Shown here piece after piece: positions 34,310 through 46,339 of a DNA stretch of 64,000 bases (within the stretch, counting starts at the first letter, position 1; every line of letters begins with the position of its first letter). Below the pieces are notes generated by a model. It had not been told where the DNA came from, ran no database searches, and worked only from the letters and a program-made list of their open reading frames with translations. Both the position numbers and the translations under genes were made by a program. Source of the DNA: Hygrocybe punicea (lineage: Eukaryota; Basidiomycota; Agaricomycetes; Agaricales; Hygrophoraceae); the NCBI GenBank assembly GCA_963556145.1, contig OY744469.1, positions 372,001-436,000 on the forward strand, given 5' to 3'.

Positions 34310-37265
34310 TGCGTTGTCCTATCCATACGAGCTGAGGTGACGGAGACGCGTGAAGACCTGGATGAGGCCATTACGTTGCATTGACAAGCACTTCCCCTGC
34401 AGACTCCGGTCCATCTCAAATGGCCAGGCATGCTCAACAAAATGTCCGGCTCCTTCCATTCACGCTTTGAACTGTCTCGCCATGTTACGGACTTCGACAG
34501 AGCCATTGAACTGGGCAGGGAATTGCTCCGCATGCATGCTACCCCCTCATCAGTGAGCATCTTCGCTTCAAAGTCTCGCAATTGCCCTTGGTACAATGTT
34601 CAAAAGGACGAGTCAATCTATTTACCTCGATGAAGCCATTGTATTGAACAAGGAAGCGCTTAGGCTTTTTCCTGCACATGTTTCGGAGTGGTTGAGGGGG
34701 TGCGGCGATCACGGCTAACTTGACGATGAAGGACTGGAACTGCGGCTCGCTGCAGTTCGTGATCCTTATCGATCGACACTTCTCTTCAACTTTTCGAATG
34801 TCCTACGCAGACGATACGCGGAAACTGAGGACCTTGCGAACTTAGAAGAATGCATCAACCTGGCGCGACAAACACTCCAGCTGGCTACTGCAAACCATCC
34901 TATTCAAACAAAGCTACACATTGTCCTCGCCAATGCACTTAAGTCACAAATTTTCTATACTGGTCAACTTGTTGACTAGGAAGAAGCAGTTCAGTTGTGT
35001 CAGCAAACGCTCAAATCACTTGTCGCGTCTTATCCTTGTCGAGTGAAGGTACTGAAGTACGTCGCTGCTATCCTTCACGGTCAATTCATCACCCAGGTAA
35101 CTTTGTCAACTTGGATGAAAGCGTGAGCTTGCGCAGGGAAGCGTTTATGTTGGTCGATACGTCCCATCCAACTCGAGTAGAGAGGATAAACTACCCCGTC
35201 ATGATCATTCGCAATCGATATCGTTACACAGAGCAGTCATCAGATCTGGACGAAGCAATACTGTTGCACCGAAAGGCCCTCGAATTGTGTCCTAAACACC
35301 ATATCCATCGAGCAGGCTCACTCATTAACCTCGACGTCGCCCTATCCAGAAAACGGCGTATTCGAACAGGTGAAATGGCAAACGTAGATGCGGTGGTTGC
35401 TCTAAGCAGGGAAGCGGTTGAGCAAACCCATCGACTTCTATCTGTCTCACTCAGTACCCTTAGGCTCTTGGCTTGCGAAACGACTAGCCCAGGCATAATT
35501 TGAATAGGGAAGCTTTGAAGCGGCAAAATGCAACCTGTGTCAACCATGGAGCCTCTCCTCGGCCCTCTGTGCAATTTTGTGAATCGGGCAACCGTTCGAT
35601 TCCCATACTCAAGGAGGCTATTGAGACATGCCAAGCCGCACTCGCCGCACTGCCACCAAGACATCCCGACAGCTGCTTAGTGTCCTTCATCTAAGGGCGC
35701 ATGCTCATGGAAATGTATCTCTCAGACGCTCAGCCATTGTTTCTGGACAGCGCTATGGAAGTGTTTCGGGCTGCGGTGGGATGTGTCTCTGCACCTGTGT
35801 CAGAGCGCTTCCGATGTGTAGAATCCTGGGCGGGCCACGCAGATTCCATACGACTCGACTCTGGAGGCATATCAGTCTGCAATCCAACTCTTCCCTCGAC
35901 TGGCCACTTTCAACTTGGATTTGCAACCAAGGCAGGAAGCTTTGATGTAACGAAGTGGCGGGTTTGCTTGCGATGCTGCAGCTTGTGCCATCAGACCCAG
36001 CTCGCCTCGGGATGTGTCCGTGACTACATCAACCTCACCACACTTGAGAATGTCGATGGAAAGAGAGGAGGCCATTTTTCGCCACCTCAATGAGGACTGG
36101 CTGGCTGCATGTAGGCAAGTCCGACAGTTAGACGGATTTTTACGTGCAAAGCCACTGATTGCACTGCAGAAAACGATCCGGTTCCGCCGTGAAGTCCATT
36201 GAAATCATGCACGTACAACTTCCTATCACTTTCCGCAGTGCGAATCGACTCGCCAGAGTGATGGCGGCCGTGACTAGGCCAGGTAACTATGCAGAAGATT
36301 CTGGCGCAGACATCCAGGATCTCGTTAAGACACTACGACCTTACAGGGACATCACGACACAGCGAGCGCATTGGGACCGAATTGGTCCTGTGGCTTACGG
36401 TGGTTAAACCTATGGACCTTGTGGTAAACTCTTGCCTTGTTAGTGAGTCATCGTGGGCTCTTTCTTGATCGTGGATGACTGCACTTCCACCGCGTCTGTG
36501 GCGGTGGTCTACCGGACCATTTACATTCCTTCCACTACATGCAGCTGGTCTTTATGGTATCAAGGTGGGCACAAATGTCTACTGATTATTTGGTCTCATC
36601 ATATATGCCTACGCTTACGGCACTGCTTACACCACGTCATCCTGCCCCCACCCCCTTCAAAAATGATGGTTGTTGTGAAGCCCGACACACCCGGTTATAG
36701 AACTCTACCTTGCTGAACTGGAGAAAATGGAAAGACACGTCCCCAGCGAATGCTTGCGCAAACTTGGTGTTTTGGAAGCGCCGGCCTTGGTGGAGAATTC
36801 CCCCACCGAACTTTTGGTTGCAGCCGTGGTCCACGTCACGGTCGACAAGATGCCGCAAACCCACTCAAGAGTGATCTCATTTTGAAGATGGCCCATTGGA
36901 TGTCCCATTGGATGTCTCGATGATCATGCGTATGCGTCTGCAAAGTGCTTCGCTGGTTTTCCTCAACGCGTGTCAGACGGCGACAGGTGATAGAGACTTG
37001 CCAGACGAATACATACATGTTGCAGCAACATTATTATTCGCCGGATTCCACGGCGCAGTTGCGAAAATGTAGTAAGTGCACGGCGACCGTGACGTTTCCT
37101 ACCGACCATCGTTTCCTGACCTTATTCCAGGTCAGCAGTCGCGGATACTTTCTACAGTGCCTTTTCCAATCAGAATACGACACAAGCTGTTCAAGCACTG
37201 CGTACCAGACAGTGTTCTCTCATGCACTGGGTGTCATACATTCATTTCTGTCTGGTACTAAATCC
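34310..37265 (+). pseudogene. TPR-CHAT protein gene, decayed
   Basis: Fragments in all three frames follow the order of the expanded basidiomycete TPR-CHAT family. TPR-like repeats run from 34310 to about 35460 (LDEAITLH, FDRAIELGRELLRMH, LDEAILLHRKALEL). The conserved middle follows at 35700-36170 (DSAMEVFRAAVGCVSAPVS, in another frame FPRLATFNLDLQPRQEAL, then FRHLNEDWLAACRQVRQL). The CHAT domain follows at 36780-37265: a degenerate histidine block AAVVHV, then LVFLNACQTATGDRDLPDEY with the catalytic-type Cys, then LLFAGFHGAVAKM and a C-terminal HWVSYIHF. Stops and frameshifts occur throughout (for example 34736, 34980, 35503, 37071). CHAT is a caspase-like peptidase fold, so intact copies may be proteases in signalling or cell death. 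This copy is inactive. Confidence 0.75.
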
Positions 37266-37532
37266 CACTAAGGACATTGTTCAGAGACCAGCAAACCTCA
37301 GGTTCTGGAACTTGATTATTCCTAGTTTGGAGTAACTCAGAGAATAGTAATGGTCACATTGTACTTCCGAATTCCCCCGTCAAGAAACACGAGTGAGGGT
37401 AGAATAATGGATAATTGGTGGAACCGTGACGCTCCGCGGCCCGCCTAAGCCCATTTAGGACAATCGGAGTTGCAATTGGCGATATTAATTGATATGGCGA
37501 TGCAGTCATTCCTTCGTGATTCCGTGACCACC

Positions 37533-38342
37533 ATGAGCAGCGACGAGTACCCCCTGCCGTATGGCTGGTCCAAGGAATTCGACAGGATATCGAACCATCC
37601 ATTCTGGGTACCTTCCTGCCGTTTCTTTACCAACTCTCAAATTCAAGTCCTCTGCTTCCCAGGTCGATACCAAAGCAAATCCACCACGATCCATCTGGAC
37701 ACACCCGTACGAAGACGAGCAGTTCTTGGCAGAACATCCGGAAGTCAAAGAAAAAATCGGCCCGCATTTGACTACCTCGCAGGCACCAACAGATAAGCGG
37801 CCTCGACGTCACTCATTCAATGGCATGGCCAGCGACGACATGGCAGTCAGGAGCACGCCAGCTTCCCCAGATCCTGTGGCCCCCACCCAGAAGAGGGGTT
37901 TCTTTGGCAAGTTGAAAGACAAGGCAATTGGCACGAAGGAAGAGAGGGAAGCCGAGAGACGGCGATGGGAAGAGGTACGCCCAAAAATATTTTACAAATA
38001 TTTCTCTGCCTTGTCATCTCATCCGTTGTTGCTGTGAATAAGATTCAAACACAACGCCGCGAACAGCGAGCAGCCCAACGGGCCTTCTATGCTCAGCAAT
38101 ACCGTAACCAATACGATCGGGACTATGGAGCAGCCCCCTTTTATGGCCCACCCATGCACTATCGCCAGCGTGGATGGAGGGGGGGAGGAGGGTACGGCCT
38201 TCCACTTGCAGGAGGACTAGTAGGAGGTTTGCTTTTGGGAGAAGCCCTGGGTGGGGGATTCGATGGCTACGATGGCGGATTCGATGGCGGATTCGGTGGA
38301 GGATTCGACGGCGGATTCGATGGAGGTGGATTTGGATTCTGA
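37533..38342 (+). CDS. WW-domain protein with glycine-rich C-terminus
   Basis: Three exons: 37533-37607, 37663-37974 and 38043-38342, with introns GTACCT...CAG and GTACGC...AAG. The WW domain is formed across the first intron: LPYGWSKEFDRISNHPFW, then VDTKANPPRSIWTHPYED, with both signature Trp residues and the W-x-x-P ending, so it should bind proline-rich ligands. A Ser/Pro linker, a KRGFFGKLKDKAIG basic stretch, a charged helix (EEREAERRRWEE, then RREQRAAQR) and a tail of repeated GGFDGG units follow. This architecture is common in Agaricomycetes without assigned function. ATG at 37533 was chosen because an earlier in-frame ATG (37497) only adds a short unconserved extension. Confidence 0.85.
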
Positions 38343-38550
38343 TCAATTATAACCATGGTTTCGTTCTGTTTTTGTGTACTTGTATGTGTCACCACTCTAT
38401 GCATGTGTTTCTGATGTTACGATATATAGATGTATTAATATTGCTAGTTGAAGCCAAGGTCTGAGTTGTATACGTAGTTGATCTTTCTATAACTTTTACC
38501 AACGAGGATCAGTCTTTATCGCCTCCCAGGACGGACATAATATAAGGGAC

Positions 38551-38745
38551 AGTGGACATCATTGGCATTCCCCGTTGCCTGGAGCACGAGATCTCAGTTA
38601 CTCAGTATCACCTTCCATGAGAATCGGTAGTCCAGTTCTTGCTTGTTTGGAAGGCATGGATGAATAGGGTTTGGGAGGACTTACGTTTCCCCATCATGAA
38701 ATCCTCGCGTCGTATCGCAGGCCCCGTGCTTGTCATTGACCGCAG
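38551..38745. repeat. Dispersed duplicate of 63531-63680
   Basis: CATCATTGGCATTCCC, GAG(C/T)ATGAGATCT or its variant, CCTT(C/T)(C/T)ATGAGAATCG and a later CTTGTCATTG occur in the same order and orientation here and at 63531-63680. Neither copy has an obvious ORF. It may be an unidentified repeat family or part of a duplicated gene. Confidence 0.55.
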
Positions 38746-39317
38746 TAATGTCGAACGGGTTCAAACTCAGCAAATATGAACAAATAACACCAAATCGCTA
38801 TGGACATAAGTCCCGTATTTCCGGGGCGGTCAGACGTGGAAGCGGTGTTTGTCGATCAGCTCCCTGCCTCACTTTCAAACAACCCAACAATCGCACAAGC
38901 CTGCCAACATTGACAAGGACGACAGAATCCACATAAACACTGAAGAGGACAATATCGGCCTAATGTTGCTTGATAATCCACCGTGACAGCTATTCCAGAC
39001 AGGTGTAGTGGCTTCTTCAAGCTTGAAGCTTCGATACCAATATCTTGACCGTGACACCCACGAAATGCCATGGATACAAGAACATCTTTGATATCATGAT
39101 GCAGTATGTCGACTCTCAGGCTGCTTTAGCTAGCGGTTCACTATATTAACCTTCATCACTTTCAACGAGATCTTGCCAGTCTAAGCCATTTGTTAGAGAC
39201 TCCTGGCTACACCCGACGGTCCTTAGCACCTCTTCACAAATTCGTTATTATAATAAAGGTGATTCAAGTTGTTACTCCAACGTCTTTCCATTGTCGCCTG
39301 CGAAGCGTCTTTTTGAG

Positions 39318-41024
39318 ATGGAAGGCGGTGCAGACTTCATTACGCATGCTGAGCGTGTCCAGATTGTGAATGTAAGTACAGTCAACCTGCACTTGCACTT
39401 TATTTGTCCTCATCTGTTGCAGTATGTCGACGGTGGGTGCTTTACGTGCGTGCAATGGTGTACAGCCGTGGTTCTAACAGCATACCATTCGTCAAGTTGC
39501 TAGTATGGCCTTAATGGTAGGAGCTTTATCATTCCACGTCCCCACGTCTTATGCATCTGCTGATGCATTCGTCAGATTTATGATTACTGCCTCACACTGG
39601 GTGACGAGGTTCGGAAATGCGATTTTGGAACTCATCCTGATCTAAAACCGGCTCTTGAACCATAAATACATCAATAAAGGTCTATTTGTTCTGGAATGCA
39701 AAACTTAACCTCGGAGACATCCTGTATTTTCTATCTCGGTACCCTGTATTCGTCGACGTGGCTCTGACGGTGTATGGTGAGCAGATACGGCAAACTTTAA
39801 TCATATAAGCCAATGTACCTAATTGTTATGCCAGTTAACATCATCCCTCACGTACCAATGAGTGTGAGTGTTGGTCCATGCCATTGGGTTAGTTGCGATA
39901 ATTCCGATGTTCGATCGGGTCCAGCACTGTCTGCCTGTTGTTAGTGTCACAATTTGTTCGTAAATATTCTTGTTGTATGACCACCAGTACCCCCGACTAA
40001 TATAATCATGCAGGGTTACTCACACTCGGCATTGGTGTTGCGGAGCGTCAGCAAATTCCTCCTCCTTCAGCTTTTCGGTTCTCAAAATTCATTTCAGTGA
40101 TCCTGGTGTTACGTACTTATGCGTTGTGGGCCAAAAGCCTGAAGGTCCTGTATGTATTGTTGTCTCTATTCACGGTACGCATGTTGGCCATCCCTCCGAA
40201 CCAATTCATTCAATAACCCCTGGCAGACTCTCTTTGTTGCGTCTCTCGCTATTGTAGGGATTTATCTACGCTCACTCACAGGTAAGCATTTGTAAGACAT
40301 TTAGATGAAGAATACCGGAATTAATGATCAAATTCTGGAAGTGATTCCCCCTCCGTATCCGTCGTCCACTGGTTGCCATTTCGGCGCCGGCAGTCCAATC
40401 ATATTTTTCAATTTTGTGATGCTAATTCTGTTCGAGACTGGTATGATCTACTGCCTTTCTGCACCCCAAGTCATCCTTACGAGAATTGCATCCCCAAAGT
40501 CATCATGGCCATGACAGCATTCCGAGTATACATGGAATTCAGAGGCACCACAAACCGATTGATTACCACCATATACAGAGACGGAATACTGTTTTTCCTT
40601 TGTCTATTTTGTGAGTCAAACAGGATGGATCGAATAACTTTATCCCTAATACCCTGCAGCCGTATCTCTCTCTAACGTCTTTATTCTGAGTTTGGGTCCG
40701 GTTAGTTGCCATCTGCAGACAGATTTCTGAGTACTAACATTGGGTCATTCAGATTGAATTCCAGACTCTCCTTATCGCGTACGGTTCTAGACTAATAAAG
40801 ACAAATACCCTTCTCACCATCATCTTAGTTTTCAACGAGTGATGCATAGCCTACTCTCCTGCCGCATCGTCATCCATGCCAGGCGAACCAATCAAAAGTA
40901 CCTTGCCACACCGTTAACCGCGAAGCAACTTGAGCCACGTAAATTACAGTATGAGCCCGCTGTCCTCACATCGGTAATGGAACCGAATATCAGTGTTGTC
41001 CCGAGGGGCTACCGTAGCGTCTGA
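39318..41024 (+). CDS. DUF6533-type seven-transmembrane protein
   Basis: A predicted integral membrane protein of the large Agaricomycete DUF6533 family, function unknown. Recognised exon blocks: 39318-39371 (MEGGADFITHAERVQIVN), 39423 onwards (YVDG...), about 39576-39608 (IYDYCLTLGDE), 39679-39738 (FWNAKLNLGDILYFLSR), TLGIGVAE near 40027-40050, 40100-40151 (LILVLRTYALWAKSLKVL across a phase-1 intron), 40228-40281 (TLFVASLAIVGIYLRSLT), about 40470-40607 (VIMAMTAFRVYMEFRG...YRDGILFFLCLF), 40663-40702 (AVSLSNVFILSLGP), 40753-40781, and 40832-41024 (FQRVMHSLLSCRIVIHARR to the stop). The Y-D-Y-x-L-T-L motif and the YRDG motif are typical. Boundaries near 39433-39575 and 39740-40020 are not resolved; two very short exons are implied. 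Confidence 0.75.
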
Positions 41025-41391
41025 GATGGTGAGCAGTTCGGTTATACAATGCCCTACCTGCATACTTAGCACTCACTTGTCGACGGTCCACCTGGTACTA
41101 GAGGCCACTGGTGGCCCGATCTTGCTTTGGTCAACAAAATTCTTTTTGACAAATTGCACTCTTACCTCTTATAATTCCAGGTCGTTTGTTCAGAATAGAC
41201 ATTTTAAAATGAAATTACAATCCAATGTTGTTTAAAACCCTCGATATATCCAAGCGCTTCGCCGGCTGATCGACAGTCCTATCTTTATTGAAGGAGTTAA
41301 TTGCACAAACCCCGGCGTGGACTTTTGACAATCTAGGCGCCGGGGCGCTTGATTTGCTTTAAATGATAAAGAATGTCTTCCGGCTCTTCCC

Positions 41392-42065
41392 ATGGCGTCG
41401 GATTGTATCTACTGGTCGGGGACTGCACCGTCGTGCTCCGGACGATGTCCGGACTACTGCACTGTTATACAATCCAGCCCAAATGGGGATGGGACTGGGG
41501 ACACCTGTCTGACGGGCATCAAGTTACAATGTGATTGTTGCCCATCCACAGTCACACTTACGACCACTACGACCATCGTCACCACCACTACAAGCACTAT
41601 TCCACCGACTACCATAACCCCTAGTGCGACTACGGTGATCGGGACCACTACGGTAATCGGGACCACTACGGTAATCGGGACCACTACTGTGTACGTTTTT
41701 TTGGTTTTTCTTTGGTCGCTACCGAAAACTGACAGATCGACCTACAGCTTCGATAACTCGACCTCCAGCGGCGTAATCGCCCCTGTGAAAGCTTCATCCA
41801 CTGCTAACGACATCACGACGTCAGTTTTATCACTTCCTATACCGAAAAAGAAAAAGAAAAAAGAAACTGACCCAGCAATAGTTCAAAAGGCCATGCCATC
41901 ACAATCGGTCTCGTTGTTGGTTTCATAATGCTTGGGCTCATAATTATTGCTGGGTGGTACATTTTCGTCAGACCAAAGCGCCTCCGGGCCCACCACCGCG
42001 AGGTTGAGGCCCAGATGCAGGTGACTGGTTACCGATACAATGGTACGGCGCGAGTGGCGTATTGA
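41392..42065 (+). CDS. Cysteine-rich, threonine-rich single-pass membrane protein
   Basis: Three exons: 41392-41690, 41736-41819 and 41876-42065, introns GTACGT...CAG (phase 2) and GTCAGT...CAG (phase 2). The N-terminal ~50 residues contain eight Cys (CIYWSGTAPSCSGRCPDYC...CDCC), then a Thr/Ser-rich stalk including three ATTVIGTT repeats likely to be O-mannosylated, one hydrophobic segment (IGLVVGFIMLGLIIIAGWY) followed by the basic stop-transfer RPKR, and a short cytoplasmic tail. No clear signal peptide precedes the first Cys, so a start further upstream is possible. The layout resembles wall-stress or adhesion sensors in fungi, but no family was identified. The stalk repeats sit where slippage would change length. 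Confidence 0.65.
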
Positions 42066-42984
42066 GGATATCGATCCTACGTAAAGAATATGGGTGATTT
42101 AGTTTCGGGATCCGAAAAATCAGGTCCATCGGTGGTGCGTACATCCATGCATGCATAGTCTCTTGAGCTCCCGTTTGCAAAAAGTAGGGTATCGAGCATA
42201 TTTCTCTCATGTAGATTGCCAGTGTCCTCTTACTCTCCAAGCATTGAATCCACCCAAACAAGCTTAAGATAGACGCCATCAGGAACCAGCACCCATTACA
42301 TAAGCCAATAATTGACTGTCTAGTACCATGTCTTATACCTTCCACATCAATAATCTTTTCACTAATATCATTGCTGGAAGCGGTAGGGATATGTCTGGGC
42401 TTGTGCTCCTAGGAGACAGTTTCTTTATATTCCAGGAATTGAACAAGTTATTACCAAATTAAGAAACTTTTCAATAAATGTTTCCAAATCACTTTTCATG
42501 TGGATTGCCAGAGTTTTGATATTTTAGAGCAAACATTTGGCCGCTTATGTAATACACCACGTGACCTGGAAAACTCCGAAGAGTGACTAGCCTGGCAGGA
42601 AACACAGGCCAGAACTCAATCTCCTGATGCGGGTTACTGTCCAAAGCTCATTCTGCACTTGAAGTATCTCGGAGATTGCACTTTACCAGCCAGTATGATT
42701 TCTGAAGTCAAAAGGACTATGCTACAGTTATGGTACATATATATTTCCCGATTTTGGCTGGCCAAGGTCAACATTTGGCCGTGGGAACATCACGTGATTG
42801 CATTACATAAGGGTGCTGGTTCCTGATGGCTATCTTAAGCATCCTAAACAGAGTGTTGTCAAAGCGGACCGATATATATCCCATCAACACAGTTTAATGC
42901 ACACCCGGAAGGCAACAAGCAAATGTATTGTGTGGACCGTTGTTCTCCCACCAACTTCCGTTTTATTCCACATAGAACTGGCCA
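42066..42984. other. Intergenic, no gene recognised
   Basis: Short unsupported ORFs only. It ends at the target site of the 20 kb transposon. Confidence 0.5.
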
Positions 42985-42992
42985 GTTTTTTT

Positions 42993-43014
42993 CAAGGGGG
43001 GCCCGGCATTCAAA
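42993..43014 (+). repeat. Left terminal inverted repeat of the 20 kb transposon
   Basis: 22 bp, perfect inverse of 63040-63061, with target duplication GTTTTTTT immediately outside. Confidence 0.95.
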
Positions 43015-43129
43015 AAACTGAACATGGGTCGGAAAATTTTGTTTCGACAATTTCATGGACCCCCCCCCCCCCCCTCCTTCCTAATATGGGTATATTTAAT
43101 TATGTAATATACAAAAAAGGCAATCCAAT

Positions 43130-46100
43130 CTACCGCCGACCCTTCTTGATATTTGCATGCACCTCACACCGCCAGTTGCGAGGCACGAAGTCAAGGTTGA
43201 GACAATCCAAATGAAACTGTACCAAGACCCGATCAGTCTAAGCATAAATGAAGCCGGAAATTACTTACCCATTGAGTCTCACAGCCCGGATAAGCACAAC
43301 TGGCAGCCTTGCTACCCTCAATATCTATCTGGCTCACTTTATTGCCACACAAGCAGGCATATATATCAGCCATATTCCGAGTCTTTCGTACTCGGCCGAT
43401 GCGGGTGGGTTCAGCAGCAATTGTAAACTCTGTGTGGTTTGTCCTGACATCTTTTGGATCATCAGCGACCAGAGTGCTCAATGACACCATCAAGCCACTC
43501 ACTCGGCAATGGGTCGGAATGGGTTGGAATGATGGCTTCAGGGAGCTCATCATCATCTGTTAACTCACTCCTAACCGATCTTTCCTCGGACCTGCGCAGT
43601 TCTGTGCAAGCGGATTCTTGATTGAGAACATCATCCGGAGGTGTTCTGTCAACAGACGAGTTGCTGCAAATGCCATTGAGGACTAGATCTCAAGACAACA
43701 GCCACATGAGCATTACCTGATGATGAGCCGTGAACTATGTGCTTCCGATATGGCTAAGGCTGTGTGATGTGTCCGAGCCTGTTTCTTCCCCATCCTGGGC
43801 TTTTTCCGCCAAAGCAAATCCATGCCCGCCTTCTCAGCATCAGATATCTTGAATTTTGCCTCGTAGGTCACCCATGGCACTGTCGGGTGGTGGTTGTAAT
43901 AGTGTATCTTCATATTGTATCGCCAGATGGCAGGGTTCTCGGTGGGACAGAGGGGGCATGGGATTGGAACATTGCTGCAGGGAGCTGAGTCAGTGGATTT
44001 CGAGACAGACTGATATGAAAACTTGACGAGGTTTGGGCAACGAGATCTTATCAGATCTACTTGAGGTCCACTGCCCGAACCTTTGCCCTTACGCAAATAG
44101 AAGACACATGTCGATCCTGACTGCAAGCAGAAGCCGCAGGTCTCACTGAGATGACTGACGGTCGAGTCAAAGAGGATATGGGTGCCAACATGCTCTATGA
44201 TGCGCTGGCCTTGTGTCCTGTCCCACTCGTATGCCGGCCTGCACTTTGGACAAGTATCCAAATCACACAATTGCCGATCTCCGCGATCAGACTCGCACAG
44301 AAACGCTGCGCGTCCTGCATTGTGGTTAGGTCTGCTCCATATATCCAGAAGACGACACACACCTGATGCTCGGTATGGGAAATATTCTGATTGGTTCACC
44401 ACCGGCAACACGACAGTGTCACCGGAGGATAAACGAGCATACAGACTCGCTGCCAGTAACCTCAATTCCTCACTACGAAACAGGTACGTAGGATTTCCTG
44501 TGGTCTGCGTGGAAACGGTGGGATTGATTGTTTCAACCAAGCGGCCCGGTAATTTGTGGGTGGTGTCCAACTTGCGGGTCCATTCCCAATCCGCACCGGC
44601 AGGGTTGGAGGATCGATCGAGATAAGCGAGACGCAGAAGCTGAATGGAGAGGGAGACTGTCTTCTCGGCTACAAGTTCCAGGGCAATTTGTGGTACAGAA
44701 TGATGATCTACGGCGATTATTGTGACTTGGCCGAGCGCAAGAAAGATGAGGTCGTTACATTTCACGAGTGTTGCTACTGGTTCGTTGATGAACAGAGTTT
44801 GCCCACCAAAAACCGAGTCAAAATCCAGGATGTCGGAAGAGGAGTTTGGTGTGATAGCGAAACGCGAGAGGCCGGCGACCCGTTTTAGGCGATCAGTGGA
44901 GCTCGAATTTGTCTTGAACTTGAAGTACTCTCGCAGAATACGAGCTTTGTAGATTGGTTTCCCCTGCACTTCGACGAAGGGCTTGAAGGAAGTCAGATTT
45001 GCCTGACTCTCCTCGATAGCCACTTGGTCTTCAAGATCAAGGTCCCCTGTAGATGCAGGTTGTGGGGAAGCACTCTCCTGTGGCGTGATAAGCATCTCGC
45101 TCTCCTCGTCATCGCTTTCTTCGCCAACTCCATCTGACCGATCGTCCTCGAGCCTGACTGCAAATGGGAAGAGTACGTTGACACCATCTTCTTCCATTTT
45201 CGTGAACACATCCCGAGCGTTCTTGTGGCAGTTCTCGATTAAACGACGTCCTTCGTTCCAGCATGTGACGGGAAGGACTTGGGAAACTCGAACATCTCCT
45301 GTCCACGACGCGGGATTGATGTGATCGGCCTTGGCTGTAATCTCTTCATTCTCGTCAAACGTAGGGAGCTTGAGCCGCCGAGGGCCACGATCCCATTCTG
45401 GGTGCTCACTCAGAATGTTGGAGACTTCGGTAACGCTAGAAATACGGTTAGCGAGCTGAAGAATGTCGGCGTTGGTGTCATTGCCGATCATCGTCCGATA
45501 GATTCCAAACGAAATCTCGAGTCGATCTGTTCCTAGTAAGATTGTCCAAAATCGAGCATCTGGGTGATCAACCTTGGTTTTCGCAACGCAAAAATAGACG
45601 TTCTTGATCATGATTTGAATGTCATCATAAAGGATCTTGGGGAGGAATCGTGTACTGCCAGAATCCACAGTATAGAGGAAGGTGGCGAGATGTGAGGCGG
45701 CGCTCAAGTTGACCAATTGATGGTGTAATGACATCGTGACTTGCACATACGGAAGCATAAGGTGACGGAAAAGTGTGCCGAGGGTCTTCAGCGCTTCGCG
45801 TGCAGCTGCAAACCCTGGGCGATCTGTGGGTTCGGGAGAACGTAGGGACCAGATTGCGTTCAGAAGAGTGAAAACAAGTGTGACATCTTGCTTGTCAGCG
45901 GGATTGTGAAGGTAATCGATCTTGTGCGCTGGCATTCTGTCAGCTCGTAAGTGCCAGCGAAGCACGGAGGGAGTGATGTGGATACCGTTGACCATAGTAC
46001 CCTTGTCACGAAGCAAGAGATTGCGCAGCCGCTTGAAAACGTGCTTGTAGTCTTTGTCGCACGTTATATCGTCGTTGCCTACAAGCGTATTGAATAATTT

Positions 46101-46335
46101 GAGATGGCCGAGCAAATGAAAGATGTTGGACGTCTGGGGAAGCGATTTCTTCTGGGTTAATTGAGCGAGAGCAGTGCCGCGTCGGGATTCGCCATCAGAT
46201 GCGAGAGATATTAGGCGGGAGCCAGGTATCATCGCAGCTCTCGAAGTGCAAGCATCGATGATGGAGGAGATTAAAGAGGCGTGGCGAACGGCGTTCTCGC
46301 GTTTACACGTTCCAGATATCATAATCGGTCGTGCT
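43130..46335 (-). pseudogene. Transposase, C-terminal part (gene split by Gypsy insertion)
   Basis: The frame 46335-43713 carries SDGESRRG (a DDE-like Asp/Glu block), CDKDYKHVFKRLRNLLLRDK, RLEISFGIYRTMIGNDTNAD and a zinc finger CPLCPTENPAIWRYNMKIHY...H. After an intron at 43712 (GTAATG) come a charged linker and, at 43400-43130, a PHD-like C4HC3 finger: CLCG...CAYPGCETQW, a GTAAGT intron, FHLDCLNLDFVPRNWRCEVH, then KKGRR and the stop at 43130. The order D-block, then L-E-x-x-F-G-x-x-R, resembles P-element/THAP9 transposases, an assignment made from motif order only. The linker around 43480-43500 needs an intron or contains a frameshift. At 46336 the frame meets the 4-bp duplication and Gypsy LTR. 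Confidence 0.75.
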
Positions 46336-46339
46336 CCGT

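Noticed and set aside
43764..45536. Plus-strand ORFs opposite the transposase
   Set aside because: They are antisense shadows of the well-supported minus-strand reading.
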